Part shown: positions 45,737-58,500 of the stretch, piece by piece
How the letters are laid out: every line of letters begins with the position of its first letter
Numbering within the stretch: the stretch's first letter is position 1
Origin: Phorcus lineatus
Lineage: Eukaryota; Mollusca; Gastropoda; Trochida; Trochidae
NCBI GenBank assembly: GCA_921293015.1
Contig: OV121092.1
Coordinates: 35,347,764-35,411,763 of the forward strand
DNA length: 64,000 nucleotides
Direction of reading: 5' to 3'
The notes under the pieces: model-generated
What the model was told of the DNA's origin: nothing
The model's database searches: none
The model's input: only the letters and a program-made list of their open reading frames with translations
Translations under genes and position numbers: made by a program

Positions 45737-48647
45737 CTGGGCATGCATCAGCTTTCCTTCGAATCCGGCAACAAGACATTGACGTCATTCGCGAGCGCTT
45801 CTGAAGTCATAATCCCTTTTACGAAGTCATACTGGTTTACTTTATTTGCTTTTAAGGATGTTGCAGTCTTTGTTTGCTATCAAAACGAGAATAAAGACTT
45901 CTAAAAACGATACGATATTAATATTTGTACTACGTACTATGACGAAAACTTTTCGTGAACATGCAGTATTAGGTTTAATTTTGTTAACGGTTTAAGTTAT
46001 TTTCAAAACTACGACGCAAAATCCCCAAAACAGACGATTTCATCTTTGTCGGAACGTTTTACAATGTGCATTTCGCTAGGAAAAATAGTTCAGCATCAAA
46101 ATCGCTGCGTGTTTGGTGTCAATTTTAAATTTACTCGCTATCAATCCAGTATAACATGTCTCCGATTTTCAGACACACTAGGTTTATCTCCGAAGTGAAG
46201 AATCAAATTTAGCCATCAATTAACCTCATGACTTGTTCGTCTGTCAAAAAAGGAAGTTTGAGAGTGAAAGTTAAGTGATTTTTGATTGTTGATTACTCCA
46301 AAACCACTGAAGTATAGGAATTTTACTAACGCATAGAAGCAATGAGTTATTAAGATTAACATGGTTACCTTTAACAAAGGTACGGATTATCGTTAAATTT
46401 GAACACGACATAATTTCAACTCCTTGAAGATGAATCATATTTAACTGCAAAAATGAGGTACGAAAATCTTGCTCAAACAAATTCCTCTCAAAGTTAATTG
46501 AACGTAAGTGAGACCAGATGTGCAACAGCACTTTCGTGTTCTTGTTGTGTCCCTCTTGACAATTAGTCTGTTTTGTGCAATATCGTTGACTTCTGCCTTA
46601 AACATCACTTCAGGCATAGCACAATAATATATCGAGAGATAGAATGTGTTGTTCACGAAAAACATCCTATATTTTTCGATGAGTTCATGACAAAGTCAAT
46701 CTTCTCTGTTAGGCTGTGTTGGAAAGAAGGTAAATGGGATGTGTTGGAAAATCAATAGACTCGTCTCCTTATCTCCTACGCCAATACTTGTCCCTGCTTA
46801 TAGGAAGATAGGTGGTATATTAGAAAAAGGGGTGACATAAGTGTTATTTGCATCGATGTGTACAGTCCAGATCTTTTTGTGTACTTAAAAATGTTAAATA
46901 AGAATAAATCTTTGTTCAATACCGTGCATTAACCAAACAATATTGTCAATAACAACAAAAAAGACTAGAACAAGTTAGTAATGGACATTTTTGTGTGACA
47001 CTGGTCAAAATGTTATTAGATAGCCTTAATAAGCAAACTATTCTTCCTGAAGATGGATTTATAGCTGCTTCAGAAATTATGTTTTGCGACTTACGTTTTG
47101 CCAATATTAAGAACGTTCTGTTAAAAAGAGTGTGAAACTTTGCAGGGAAATTGGCAATATTTACAATAGTGAAACGTTGTCTAAAGAAAATAAATACATT
47201 ATTATTATTATGCTCTGACAGTAACTGATTCAAAATATATCATAAATATGTAAATTGTTAGTGTATAAGAATGAAGAGTGCAAGTATGTATATTTCATAA
47301 ATGTTCAAATTTACAAACAGCGACACTGAAATAGTTTCATAGACCCTAACATATGAAATGGGAATATTTTTTTAAATGGAAGGGTTAATAGATCAATGTC
47401 TACAATTAATACACATGAAGTATAAAAAAACTAGATCAAGTCTCAAACAAGTTTTTTTCTAAAACTATAAAATAACTCAACCAAGCTGTAACATCTTATA
47501 TTTGGCGACTGAAGGTTTCTGCCCGGGACTCGACCCGAAAACTACAACAACTTGAACTGATGTAGAAAGTGTGATCCAAAATACAACATTTCATAACACA
47601 ATGTCTAGGTGGCATGTCTTCTAACGTATCAAGCTGTTTTATTTACAAACAGCATTATGAGAAGAAGTATCAATGTTGTTTTTAATTTCAGTTCCTACTT
47701 GTCTATTAATCGTTTTTTATCAGTGAAAATGAATGAGGATGGTCAAAGGATACTTGAAGGATCCCCCGATCTGTCTTTGTATGTGTATGATCTATTCCCG
47801 AACACTTCTCTGAGATTGAGAGGTTCTGTCAGCCAACTGATGTAAGACTTTAATCAAAATCCAAGTGAAAATTACCGGAATCGCTCAAGGGGAAACGTGA
47901 GAAATGTGATGTCAACCTTGTAATAATTCTCCAGATTTCCTAAAAAGTATTTTGAAGATAATGTATTTTTTAGGAGAATGAATAGCTTGACGTAGACCTG
48001 TTTCTGCTTCTATTTTATCTTCAAAGTCTAAACTGGCGTTCTCATGATTGTTGACTCCGATTTTGATTGTTTTTAGTTTTCTTCATTGAAACTCAATCGA
48101 AAATTGTTACATCTTTGATAGACAGAGCAGTCGGACGTGAACTATCATGGAATTTAGTTAAAATTGCTTAACAGATTGATGGATCAAATTAGATGAACCA
48201 ACCAGCTTTTCAAAATGCTTCTCAAAGGTTGTGAAAATGTTCCCCATATTTTCTCTTTAAATTTCTGTCAACTTTCATTTTAGTAGAGAATAGTTGAACA
48301 AACGGGTCAGCAACAATTCTTCCAAACTAAGTAAATTTAATTGCCGGCATAAGAAATTTTGATCACATACTTCCACAACTGAGAGAATCTGTCAGCCTAC
48401 TGATCTAACTTAACTCAAGCTTCTTACCAATTTCCCCTCAACCAATCAAGAGAAAGATTATGTTAACTTTAATGTATTTCTTCTCACTTCATTAATTGTA
48501 TTTGCAAGGATTTGATTTAGTTACATCAACCAATGTCTTCATTTTAACAGTGTTCCAACTTGACATTTAAAAACTGCATTTCATATTAGCTTTAAATGTA
48601 AAATTGTAAAATTTTATAAGTAGGTTTTAGAGTGTTTATGAGTTATA

Positions 48648-49997
48648 AACTCTTCAAAAAAAAGAAACTTGACACTGACTTTCAAAGTTCAATATAAAGA
48701 CCACAGATGCAAGTTAAACATTGAAATGAAAACTAAAACGCTGTTTGAAGATCTCTGTTCAGTAAACTTTATTCAGAATAAGCATGATCTTGAAATGCAC
48801 AGGTGCACAAGTGTTTCAACATCACAGGGGTGCACAAATGTCATAATCGGGTATGGCCACCATTGGCATTGATTATTGCTTGGCACCGACGACCCATGGA
48901 TGCAATCAAGTTGTCAATCACAGCCTGTGGAATGTTCTGCCATTCGTGCTGAAGTGCTGCAAGAAGTCCTGGAAGTGTTTGAGGTGGTGGACTCCTACTG
49001 CGCACGCGTCGATCCAGTTCGTCCCAGAGATGCTCAATTGGTGACAAATCTGGTGACCTGGCTGGCCATGGCATTGTCTGGACATTGTTACGCTGTAAAA
49101 AGTCTTGACAAACACGTGCAAAATGTGGTCGAGCATTGTCCTGCTGAAAGAGACCACCATGGACGTTGACGTGAGGAATAACGTAAGGCTGTAGGATCAA
49201 GTCCCTATACCGTACTCCTGTGAGGTTACCCACAACATGCACAAGGGGTGTCCTAACACCGTGACGAATCCCGGCCCATACCATGACACTCCCACCTCCA
49301 AATGGGACAACCTCCTGAATACAGTTGGCAGCATAACGTTCTCCACGACGTCGGTATACATGTGCTCGTCCATCACTTCGTCGAAGCAGAAAACGGGACT
49401 CATCAGTAAAGGTTCGAGAACGGTTCTCCACCTTGCATGTGCCCATCTCATCCTCTGTTGACACCACTGGAGACGTTCCGCCAGATGACGTTGCGTTAAA
49501 ACGGGACGTCTAACCGGTCGTCGTGGAAAAAGTCCAGCCTTTTTTAGCCTGATGCGTACCGTTTGCTCGGAAATTCGACGCAGGCCTGGTATCAGCGTTG
49601 TTGTTGACGTTGCTGTCCTGGTGCGTTCCCGAAGGTGGAGCAGTCAGATGTACCGACCTTGGGCCCGAGTAGTCACCCTTGGTCTGCCCGACCTTGGCCT
49701 ATCATCAACGCTGTTTTGGATGTTGAAACAGGTCCACAATGAAGACCTAAAGGAGACGTGTCTGCATGTAAACCTTCATGATCCCATGCTGCACGTGCTT
49801 TGGCAGAAAATGCATTTGGACGAATCGCTCGTTTTCGTCCCTGAACACAACGTAAACTTTTTGGGCCATTGTTTTTGGTAAATTTACACTTTTGAGCAAG
49901 CCTTTCTTTAAATTACAGGTATGTATCATGAAAAACATTGACCCGTTTAAAAAAAATCAAGTTTGCATGAATGTCAAGTTTCTTTTTTTGAAGAGTT
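48648..49997 (-). mobile_element. Tc1-like DNA transposon, 1,350 bp
   Basis: Terminal inverted repeats of about 26-27 bp start AACTCTTCAAAAAAA and continue gaaacttgaca; the A run is 8 at the left end and 7 at the right end. TA dinucleotides flank both ends (48646-48647 and 49998-49999), the Tc1/mariner target duplication. The element carries one broken transposase gene on the minus strand. Confidence 0.93.
48841..49869 (-). pseudogene. Tc1-like transposase, inactivated
   Basis: The likely start is the ATG at 49869-49867 (MAQKVYVVF). The C-terminal 200 or so residues are open (49467-48841) and hold the DDE_3 catalytic triad: D at 49404-49402 in FTDESRF, D at 49140-49138 in QQDNARPH, and E at 49035-49033 in SPIEHLWDE, with 34 residues between the last two. 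Upstream, the DNA-binding half is recognisable (FNIQNSVDDRPRSGRPRVTT, then GLRRISEQTVRIRLKKAGL). It is broken by a TGA at 49646-49644 where CGA (Arg) is expected, a frameshift at about 49410-49420, and further frame changes near 49740-49830. The product would be inactive, but the termini look able to be used by a related transposase. Confidence 0.92.
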
Positions 49998-50005
49998 TAT
50001 ATTGC

Positions 50006-50023
50006 ATATATATATATATATAA
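50006..50023. repeat. (TA)n microsatellite beside the Tc1 end
   Basis: A short TA run just outside the right target TA of the Tc1 element. Confidence 0.8.
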
Positions 50024-50230
50024 TAAATATTTAGATTATAAATGTAATTTGACTAACTTACTTTTAAAAAATCGCAACATAGTTCGGTGTGTCGCCTCAT
50101 TTCCTGAGTGTTATAAAAACAGGTCCATAATCTAATAACAAGGAATCCAAACATCATTATTTGGAATCCCAACAGCATTATCACTTTGTTTCCAATAAAA
50201 GGAGGGGATCAAAAGGAAACTTTTTTCGAA

Positions 50231-53200
50231 GGTTCGTTTGTCCAAAAAGAAAGAAACCTATTATAATACACCACAGTAGTCTGTATGCCAGACCCTGAAA
50301 TAAGGCAGAGTCCTAAGCAAGCCTTTAAAATGAATAAATATCAGTCTCCTATTCATTTCATTTAATATTTTAAAACCTTTTCGATTGACTGATGCACATT
50401 TCATTTCAGAGTCTAATTGTTTGACTAACTTGACTGTTTGATCAACAGTCCAAAGTCATTATGGCAAGGCTCGGGAAGTAACAAATGGCCAATTTAAGTA
50501 TGGAATTTATTTACCATTTAAGTATTTGTCTGAAGAGATCCATAGACTACTTTGTATAATTGTCTTGATAATGAAAACGTCAAAGTCTTCTATAAACTTA
50601 GAACAGCAACATGGGTAGGCCACTGATAAATATTTTCTTTAAGGTGTGTATGATAACATCAACAACACGGTCGTGACAGCGAATAACCGAAGATTAACTG
50701 ACCCCAAAATGATCTGCAATGCGGTCAAGAATTTCTTGTCCACGACGTTACCATAAAGTTATCAAAATTTGCTTTATAGTAGGATGGGTTCCCTTCCATC
50801 AGACCCTTCAAGTCGTAAGTACTCCTTGCAAGATGTTATTGACATTCTAAACATTCTTCTAAAACTCAAACATGTGTATAAATGAGCAACATCTTCGATT
50901 CTTGATAGCTTTTGGACACTTGATATGCTCTGAAACCATAAATAGGTGTTTGGATTAGGAGACCGAACCGACGGGCAGGAGAATCGATTGATGATGAGAT
51001 TATCGTTGCATGACTGTTTATTGAGACTGAGATTTCATTTAAATGCTACAAGAATTGAAATATTAGAAGACATAAATAATTTCCTAGCTCTGTTTAATAT
51101 TTGTCAAGGCATATTAAAGCGTTTTAAGTTAGCAGATATAAATATGAAAATTATGAGAGTATGATGACCTTCAAAATGAAGAAATCCAAATTAGATATTT
51201 ACTTCACATGAATATAAACCTTTCAAAGATAAATGTTATCCCTACAATGTTGCCATCAGATTGTAGAGCATCAATAGATCATTGATATCAGTATTTTCCT
51301 CGTCACTGCCTACCTCGTGTAGAAGAAAAGACGTGACAGCAGCAATGGCTTTATGTTCACCATCTTGAAAAACTAACTTCAGGTAAAATATCGTATATAC
51401 ACGTTCCCATTGCCTTCCCCAACTTTCCGAAAACGAATCTTTGGAACACTGAATGGAACACCCCCTAGATAAATGAGAAACATATTTTACCGTTCACGTA
51501 TCTATTCTCACCATGTTTCATACGCAGACATATACATCTCGAGTGTGGTAGTAAGTAGGTGTCGTAGCCACGAATGAAATTTATATTTTCAGATAAACGT
51601 GGTATTGGTTTAAAAAAATTAAAATTGACCGTTATAAAACGTTATAAAACTGCTCTGATGACTTCACCAAAGTGGCCATAAACTTCGCCACTCAGTAGCT
51701 TTTGGAGAATGATGGTAAAGGTTATCGCCACAGTAGCTAGATAAATGATTTATTTCACCGACAGAGTATATCACTCACAATCCTGTAATTAAACATTGCA
51801 TTAACGTTTTAAAAAATTTATATTTTAAAAACAACAACATAAAACTCGGTTTTCTGAGCAAACACAGTTGTTTGGATACTGAAATAGGCAACCAAATGCA
51901 ATAACAGTAGCCGCTTATTTCGGAGAGTGAAAACCCATGGGACATACAAAAATAGCCACAAGACGTAAATGGTGTTAATGTGTATATTATCAAATTAACA
52001 AAATGTGTTGTTGGTCGTATGCTTAAAAGTACTTATCTAAAGGTTAGTCCACTAAGGTTATTTCATGATATTTAAAAATAGGATTGCAAATATACTGAAC
52101 AAAATTGTTATTGCATGACTGCATTAGATAGTTTCTGATTTGAATATCAGCTATAATAATTATCTTATGTCAATAATATTTTGATAGCAACATTTATGGC
52201 TGAAAATGTACAATCCGGACGTTTTCTCATACATGCATTGACAATACTGTCTTGGATTGCTTTTAATGATTCACAAGTGTTCAGATACTTTTTATCATCT
52301 TAATTGTAAATCAGTTATGTAGAGTTGATAGCCCAAATTGTGTAAAAGGTGTAAAGGAGACGAAACTCATCATCAACATAGGTTTGTTCTTTCAGAAGCT
52401 GTGTCCGATGTTATTCAGTTTCCCAGTTTTCGGGATGTTGACTCATCTGCAAAATCATTTAGTATGAATAAATGGTTGTTACTGTTTGATTCGATCTTAT
52501 GACATTACTATGTAATAAATAAGACATTTAACGTTAAACTGATAAATAATTTGTTTTATAAGAAAAATAAGTTTATTGCAATTAAACTTTCACTATCCCG
52601 AATAAAATCGTAATGCTCATATGATAAATGAAACGAAATTCATTCGCTCTTTTTAACCCTATAAATGACTTGTTTATGCATTCCTTAAACATAAATCGTA
52701 AATAAATAAGTCACCAAATTACGTTTTCATCGCCTTAATGAAATTGCTAGCCTTGTCGAATACAGAATATTGCACATAAAAAACATGTATCTCGAAATGA
52801 GTTACAATAAGACCATTTGAATTTGAATTTTCATCGTTTTTTCCTCCAATGCATGTCTTCCTAGCTGTAAAACAAATTTTTTTTTAATGAGGACCCGCTC
52901 TAATTTAAAACATTTAATTATGTTCTGGCTAATTTTGTTAAATTGTGCATACATGTCGGCTTTGTTAATCAAATCGAAGTTTTAAGTGAAAAACTATTTT
53001 TAAAAAGTGAACATTTCATGAACTTATGATAAGTGGACGTCAAATATCTTTTGTGAGTGACAAAATGATAATGATAACATCAAAAGATTAACCTACGTAT
53101 TGCCATACCGTACACTATGAACTAACATAACTTTTGAAAGCTGCATGATGAGCTAAATGATAATCTGACGTTTACTGTTGTCAACATTTCTCTTCTTTGC

Positions 53201-53580
53201 ATACAGTTTGAACTATTGTGTACGGATTTCAAACAGAAACTCGAGGGTCAAAATCCTTAATCACTGTGATAGGAAACCCTGATTGTGTTATTTAGTTGCT
53301 AAGCAACACTTTCTGAGCAATATATCGTTCTCCTTTTTCACGGTTCTGACAAAAATTGAAGTCGAGAAGACATGATCTTCTAATAAGTGAGCAGGGCACG
53401 AAATGGAAATCTTTCAGGAGGCATTGGTTCATGCAAATCATTTTTACTCTTTTCTTGCGTTGTTAAAATAAATATGTTACTTTTCTTGCAATTAATGTTT
53501 TAAAGAAAATAATTTCTCATTTATCAAATTGAACTTTTTAACCACTTTATACTGTAAGACATTTAACTGAGACAATTTAT
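50231..53580. other. AT-rich spacer
   Basis: No gene, RNA or transposon terminus was recognised. gttataaaac is repeated head to tail at about 51632-51651. Confidence 0.5.
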
Positions 53581-53592
53581 TTCTTGAAAAAC

Positions 53593-53982
53593 ATGAAAGA
53601 CCATTTTTGCAGCTATTATTCACATAGGAGAGGCATAGTTAACATTTCGCTAGAGATCAGATCCACAAGTGAGATATTGGTAGGGTACTGCTTTTATATT
53701 TGCACTGGGTGGATACATATCACGGGAAGGTGGGGTGGTAGTAACTCTATGGATAAAAATACGATGGTGCAGCAGGATTATATTTGTTGTGATAAGCTGA
53801 AGCACTGTCTGGTTGTTAACAATGAATTCTCATCACTTCATAAACACTGTACTTTAGTTAAGTTAAGAAGTGGAAATTGTATGTCCTATTTACATATGAA
53901 TTACTTAAATGGCCAACCTAACATTACACATCCATATTTGTATGTGTGCCTGCAGTATATAAGTTTTCAAAACTACGTTTGA
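53593..53982 (+). CDS. Unrecognised 129-codon ORF (hypothetical)
   Basis: It opens at ATG 53593 and ends at the TGA at 53980-53982; one in-frame TTG lies just upstream. The predicted product is rich in Cys, His and Tyr, with no signal peptide, membrane segment or known motif. Its composition is less AT-biased than most open frames here and it does not overlap a recognised repeat. There is no neighbour to suggest a role. It could be a decayed transposon fragment, an exon or chance. Confidence 0.2.
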   Translation: MKDHFCSYYSHRRGIVNISLEIRSTSEILVGYCFYICTGWIHITGRWGGSNSMDKNTMVQQDYICCDKLKHCLVVNNEFSSLHKHCTLVKLRSGNCMSYLHMNYLNGQPNITHPYLYVCLQYISFQNYV

Positions 53983-54248
53983 GTCATTTGAGCGCGCCAT
54001 TGTCCGGTTTTCGAACAAAATTCACGACTTTTACCTATTTACTGTAAGTATACGGAACTTATAAGCATACATATGGTGACTTTTTCTCGGTAGATATTAT
54101 TGCCCTTTAAGAAATTTGACATAGTTTACTCCCACAACAAACTCTGAGCCCCTCTACTTGATTTGTTTTCTGTTATCAATCCATTGTGGAGCAATCTACT
54201 CTCATCAAAAACTTACATTTAAAATTACATTATTCCTTATATTATATG
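53983..54248. other. Short spacer
   Basis: Nothing was recognised between the orphan frame and the MITE-B fragment. Confidence 0.5.
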
Positions 54249-54383
54249 AGTCCTGCCTTGTACCCTGATCGATTTCGGGCTAAATCCATCGTATGGCTGG
54301 CGGCTTGATATTCATGACTATGCTCACCTCTAACCTATTCAACCAATGAAATGCCTTTATTTAAGGAGCTTGAAATTACTAGC
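54249..54383 (+). mobile_element. MITE-B fragment
   Basis: tcctgccttgtaccctgatc, cggcttgatattcatg and ttcaaccaatgaaatg follow the order seen at 34521-34660. The left TIR seems internally shortened, and the copy ends where MITE-A begins. Confidence 0.65.
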
Positions 54384-54705
54384 CATTCTCTCCTAACAGA
54401 GGTAGCTCCGTCATAAATTCCTATACAAACTCTGTCTTAATACGAAGGTTTCTTGATCAAGGATTGTAGAACGCTGATTGGATGCAATCAAAGTTAGTTG
54501 TGCAATCAGCTTCGCCGTTTCAAAAGTTATCATTCAAATCGCCAAACGTATTTCCGTACGGTTTCCAAAAGCTAATTTTATTCGAATATGTACCTTGCAC
54601 TTTGAGTCTTCTTTACAGAACCCATACGGCTCATTTAGCAACCGATCATTGTATAGGCCTGTGTGACAATACATATGTTAATCAGGCATTGGGTGTTTTA
54701 TAATC
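54384..54705 (-). mobile_element. MITE-A copy 4, truncated
   Basis: It starts CATTCTCTCCTAACAGAGGT and follows copy 3 through tttattcgaatatgtacctt and gcattgggtgtttt, then similarity stops. The second TIR is missing, so only one flank (ATTACTAGC, 54375-54383) can be read. Orientation is as in copy 3. Confidence 0.82.
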
Positions 54706-55207
54706 TTAGTTTTCTTCATTTGGTTATATTAAAATATGTGTGAGAGACCTACTCATTTAACAACAGGCTGTTACCTATTTATCTGTCTAAACCATTTATT
54801 TTATCGCATAATCTCCTTTATATTAAAAATATTGTTGATAAACGTTTTTGCAGGAAAACTCAATTCGAAGCAGGTTGATTTTCAAATGGATATTTTTTCT
54901 TCAATTGTTGGACTCTCTTTGCAATATTGTTTTTCTTGGAGAGAATTTGCCCTTCAAGTGATCAGAAGTTATTCTACTTTTTTATAAGAGTGCTCTAGTG
55001 CCAAATAACCTGATTTTCCTCCTTTGTAGAATGGCTCCAAAATATCTCGCTTTGGAAGTGACGATATAATGTCGACGTTTTTAGACGGTATATGAACACA
55101 TCATCTGTTGGTTAGATACAGCAAGATGAAAGTTAATAACCATATACATATCCACAAATTATAATGAAATAGCTGAAACAAAAACTAAGACATGGTCACA
55201 TAAACAC
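54706..55207. other. Spacer
   Basis: An 83-codon frame (54736-54987) has no motif. Nothing else was recognised. Confidence 0.5.
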
Positions 55208-55525
55208 CATCCTGCTTCATCAGTGTAATGAAATCCGCTGATCAAACATCTTCCATATACCCTGATATCCTTTAAGCCAAAAGCCTCGTATGGCTAGCTA
55301 TCTAACCAGCCAATGAGACGACTCGCATCCAGCAACAGCCGTGCAACCCGGATGGAAAAGTCCGTTAACTTCAAAGAGTAGATTCAAGCTCCTTTGATAA
55401 CTACATTTCATTGGCATAAATAATAACAGGTGCATACAGCCGTACGAGGGATTTAGCTCGTTAGAGATCAGGGTATATGGAAGGAGCTGGATCAACGGAT
55501 TCAATTACGCTGATGTAGCAGGATG
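55208..55525 (+). mobile_element. MITE-B copy, complete
   Basis: A 318-bp element with TIRs of about 70 bp: left catcctgcttcatcagtg through tataccctgatatcc; right the inverse, ending gatgtagcaggatg. It is flanked by CATAAACAC (55199-55207) and CATAAATAC (55526-55534), a 9-bp duplication with one mismatch. The inside shares gctagctatctaaccagcc and gcaacccggatg with the copy at 34521. No coding potential. Confidence 0.88.
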
Positions 55526-55534
55526 CATAAATAC

Positions 55535-58500
55535 TAAGCATGTTGCGTTTATGAAATGTCAGTGTTCTTGATATACACGTAACAGAGTTTCTTGCAGTTT
55601 TGATTGAGGAGACTGTATTTTTTTATATCGTCTCTCTACTGTCAATAATTGTTCTGTCACTAGTTTCAAGTTGAAAGAATTTATCTTACACTTATTCAAT
55701 ACAAAAGTTCCTACCTCAGAAGGATGTTTCTTATCTGATATGTAATTGACTGATCTAACGCCTAACAAAAGCCGTCATAAAACGTTTTTAGTTTGGAAAT
55801 TTTAATCTCATTTGAACAAAAAAGCCATTTTGAAAACTTTTCCAGAGCTTTGAAAAACGCCATGACATCAAATAAGGAAATGAAAAGTATGAATGCGTCT
55901 GATCTTTCTTTATGAAAAAGAACTTAGCCAAAATTTGATAAGCACCATATCAGTCCATAGTAAGGTTCGTTGGAATGGAGCCTATACCTGAAGATGCAGA
56001 TGTTTATATCCAACAATGTGAAGATGAAATAATTATTAAACAAAATATGAAATGCAATGAATAAGATTGTGTTATATGAGTAGAAGCAAACTGTGATATT
56101 CATTTGTCTCAAACATTTTAACGTATTTTACATGAATTATATATAAATTTATTAAATAGCTTGTGAAATACACATTCTGATGAATGTTTATGTCATATTT
56201 CGACATTGCTTTCATCCTCGGCTTCAAATGTATAGATAGCAACGTAGACAAAAGCCCATCCTCTTGGGAATGAGTTAACAAAGGTCCAGACACAGAGATA
56301 AGTCTGGTGGAAATTCATACATGTAGGTCAATTATTGAAAGCATTCTGATAGAATCCCAGTAGAACGTTGTTTAGAAAGGGGTTAGATAAATTGGGTGTT
56401 TGGTCAATAAATGGAACACCGCCAGTGATGTGGTGCGAGCATTGCTTCAACAGAACAGACTACGATGTGAATATAGTTATTTTTAGAAATAGAAAGATTT
56501 TTGTCTCCGTGGTAAAGTGCAAGTTTGAAATAAAGGTTAGTGAATTATCAAACAACTTGCCAAAATATGAATATGTCTCTTTTATCTAATATCTCGAAAG
56601 TGACAATCAAGGTTGGTCAACATGAGCAGCCACATGATAAACTAAACACTTAGTTTGTCTATTTAGGTCCCAGCTTGGTCGATTAGGCATAAAACAATAG
56701 TACAAACACCACAAGCTAAGTATTCGTGGATACGATGGAGATCATTGAACATTTTGAAAATAAAGTGCTAGAAGTAGTTATCATTTGTGAAACAATTTTA
56801 ATTTATAGAGGGGATGGACATTTTGAACGATTCACAACCAATAATTCGAAAACTATTTTATCGTCCTTGCCATGGAGGTTTGGTAGTACATACAATTGTA
56901 AAGTGTATGCGAATACCTAAGATATGGTATGATCCATAGCTCCCATATGTGAAAAAAACAACAAACATCAAAAGATTAAATACTCTCCAGACACATAAGT
57001 CGTGATATAAATGTTAAAATGAAAACTTATGAATATTTAGTGAAAAAACAACAAAAAGCTGCTGTCGTAAAATGAAAAATATGTGAAATGAAAAAGTGTA
57101 AAAGGTAAAATAAATCAACGTTGAGATTTATACATATTATTCAATAAACAGATCGATTAAATTCTAGCAGACATTGGATGGATTATAGCTGAAGTAGCTG
57201 GTCAACCTGTAGGAGTAAAGGAATACCAAAGTGGTACCATTTCTTTAATGACGACTGCACTGTACTAATTACAGAAGCGCTTCTGAGCTATGTTTTCCGA
57301 GATATAGTTATCCATATTTGTATGAGATGAAATAATTGTTCACTGAATAAAATCAAAATGAATGTGAAAATTCAAATAACCGCAAACACGATTCGAGACA
57401 CATCATTTCAAATAAATTGTTTTAAACATAATTATATAACATTATTGTTAGTGAAGTGGAGATTGTTCTGAAGTGTATATATGTTGTCATACGAATTCTA
57501 GATAAAATGCAGTTCTTATCTAGCATTCCTCTGAGAAACCTGTACTTTTGAATTTAAACTTTAAATGTGGCAGCACCTTGCAATTAATACAAGAGACACA
57601 AGTCTGTTCAACTGCCTTTTATTGAAAATGCAAAAGAAACCGTATTCCTACATCCTTTGGATGTCAATTGCTATTCTTCAAGTGCATCCTATCTCATTCT
57701 ATCCTATCTCATTCTCTAGAAGGAAGGATGTTACCAAGTTTATTTGATGTAACAGTTTTTCTAGAATCAGGCATGTTGTCCTCATTTCGATATCATATTC
57801 ATTGTGTGATATGACGTGTTGTAACATTTCTTAGTAATGACAATAGTTTAGTGTATAGCTTTTACATCTTGACTTCATTGACTAAATATAAATTGAAAGT
57901 GAATTGAATTTTCTTTAAAACACTTTGTACCTTTGGGACCAATGATCACCTTATGCATTTTACTACTGACTTTTATCTGTTTGTCTTTCATACTATGATA
58001 TCAATTACGAATGGACTTGCTGAATCTCAAAAGTTTTGATTTTGTTGATGTACATATTTGCTTGGATGCTCTCTTTGGAAAATTATTCTCAATCTAACTC
58101 ACTAGAAGAATCGATTTAAGGCAACTGGCTCTTAAAAGTAACTGATTTTGTTCAATTGGTAGCCTCCCTCTGTGGTACTATGCTTTGTTACCTGAGACAA
58201 TACGATGTGATTATTACTTTCTTTACTATGTTTTGAAATAAGGGTTCCACATCTCTCATATGGTGAGTAAGCACTGATGGATTAGATCTGAAAAAGTAGG
58301 AAGTGGTTTTCCTTCTTCATTCATCAAATTTCAATTATTTTGAAAAGCTTAAAAGCAGGGTTTTGTATTTGAAGTTATCAAATGTAGGCTACAACAGTTA
58401 TAACGTTTACCATTCGAATAATGCACGTGTATCTAACAGTCGACTACTATGAAAATCTCTACCCGCATTTTCCACTAAAAGAAAAGATCATCAATCATGG

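Larger units (their letters stand above)
36650..46825. repeat. Diverged array unit U3, split by the BEL element
   Basis: Anchors: h1 (36650-36800, with ttgagtgtccctccctatcg), h3 (37625-37830, with cctccgggggattacaaa), its tail (37880-37905, cttcaagaatgtacac), then the retrotransposon, then h4 (46700-46825, with gaaggtaaatggg and cgccaatacttgtccc). Removing the 7,489-bp element and its 5-bp duplication leaves an h3-h4 spacing close to that in U2. The intervals 45737-46699 and 37906-38247 hold nothing else recognised. Confidence 0.65.
47800..50230. repeat. Diverged array unit U4, split by a Tc1 element
   Basis: h2-like blocks occur at 47800-47960 (with tcagccaactgatgtaag) and again at about 48360-48510 (with tcagcctactgatctaac). 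h3 follows at 50085-50230 (with cataatctaataacaagg), after the Tc1 insertion at 48648-49997. The interval between the two h2 blocks holds no recognised gene. Confidence 0.55.
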
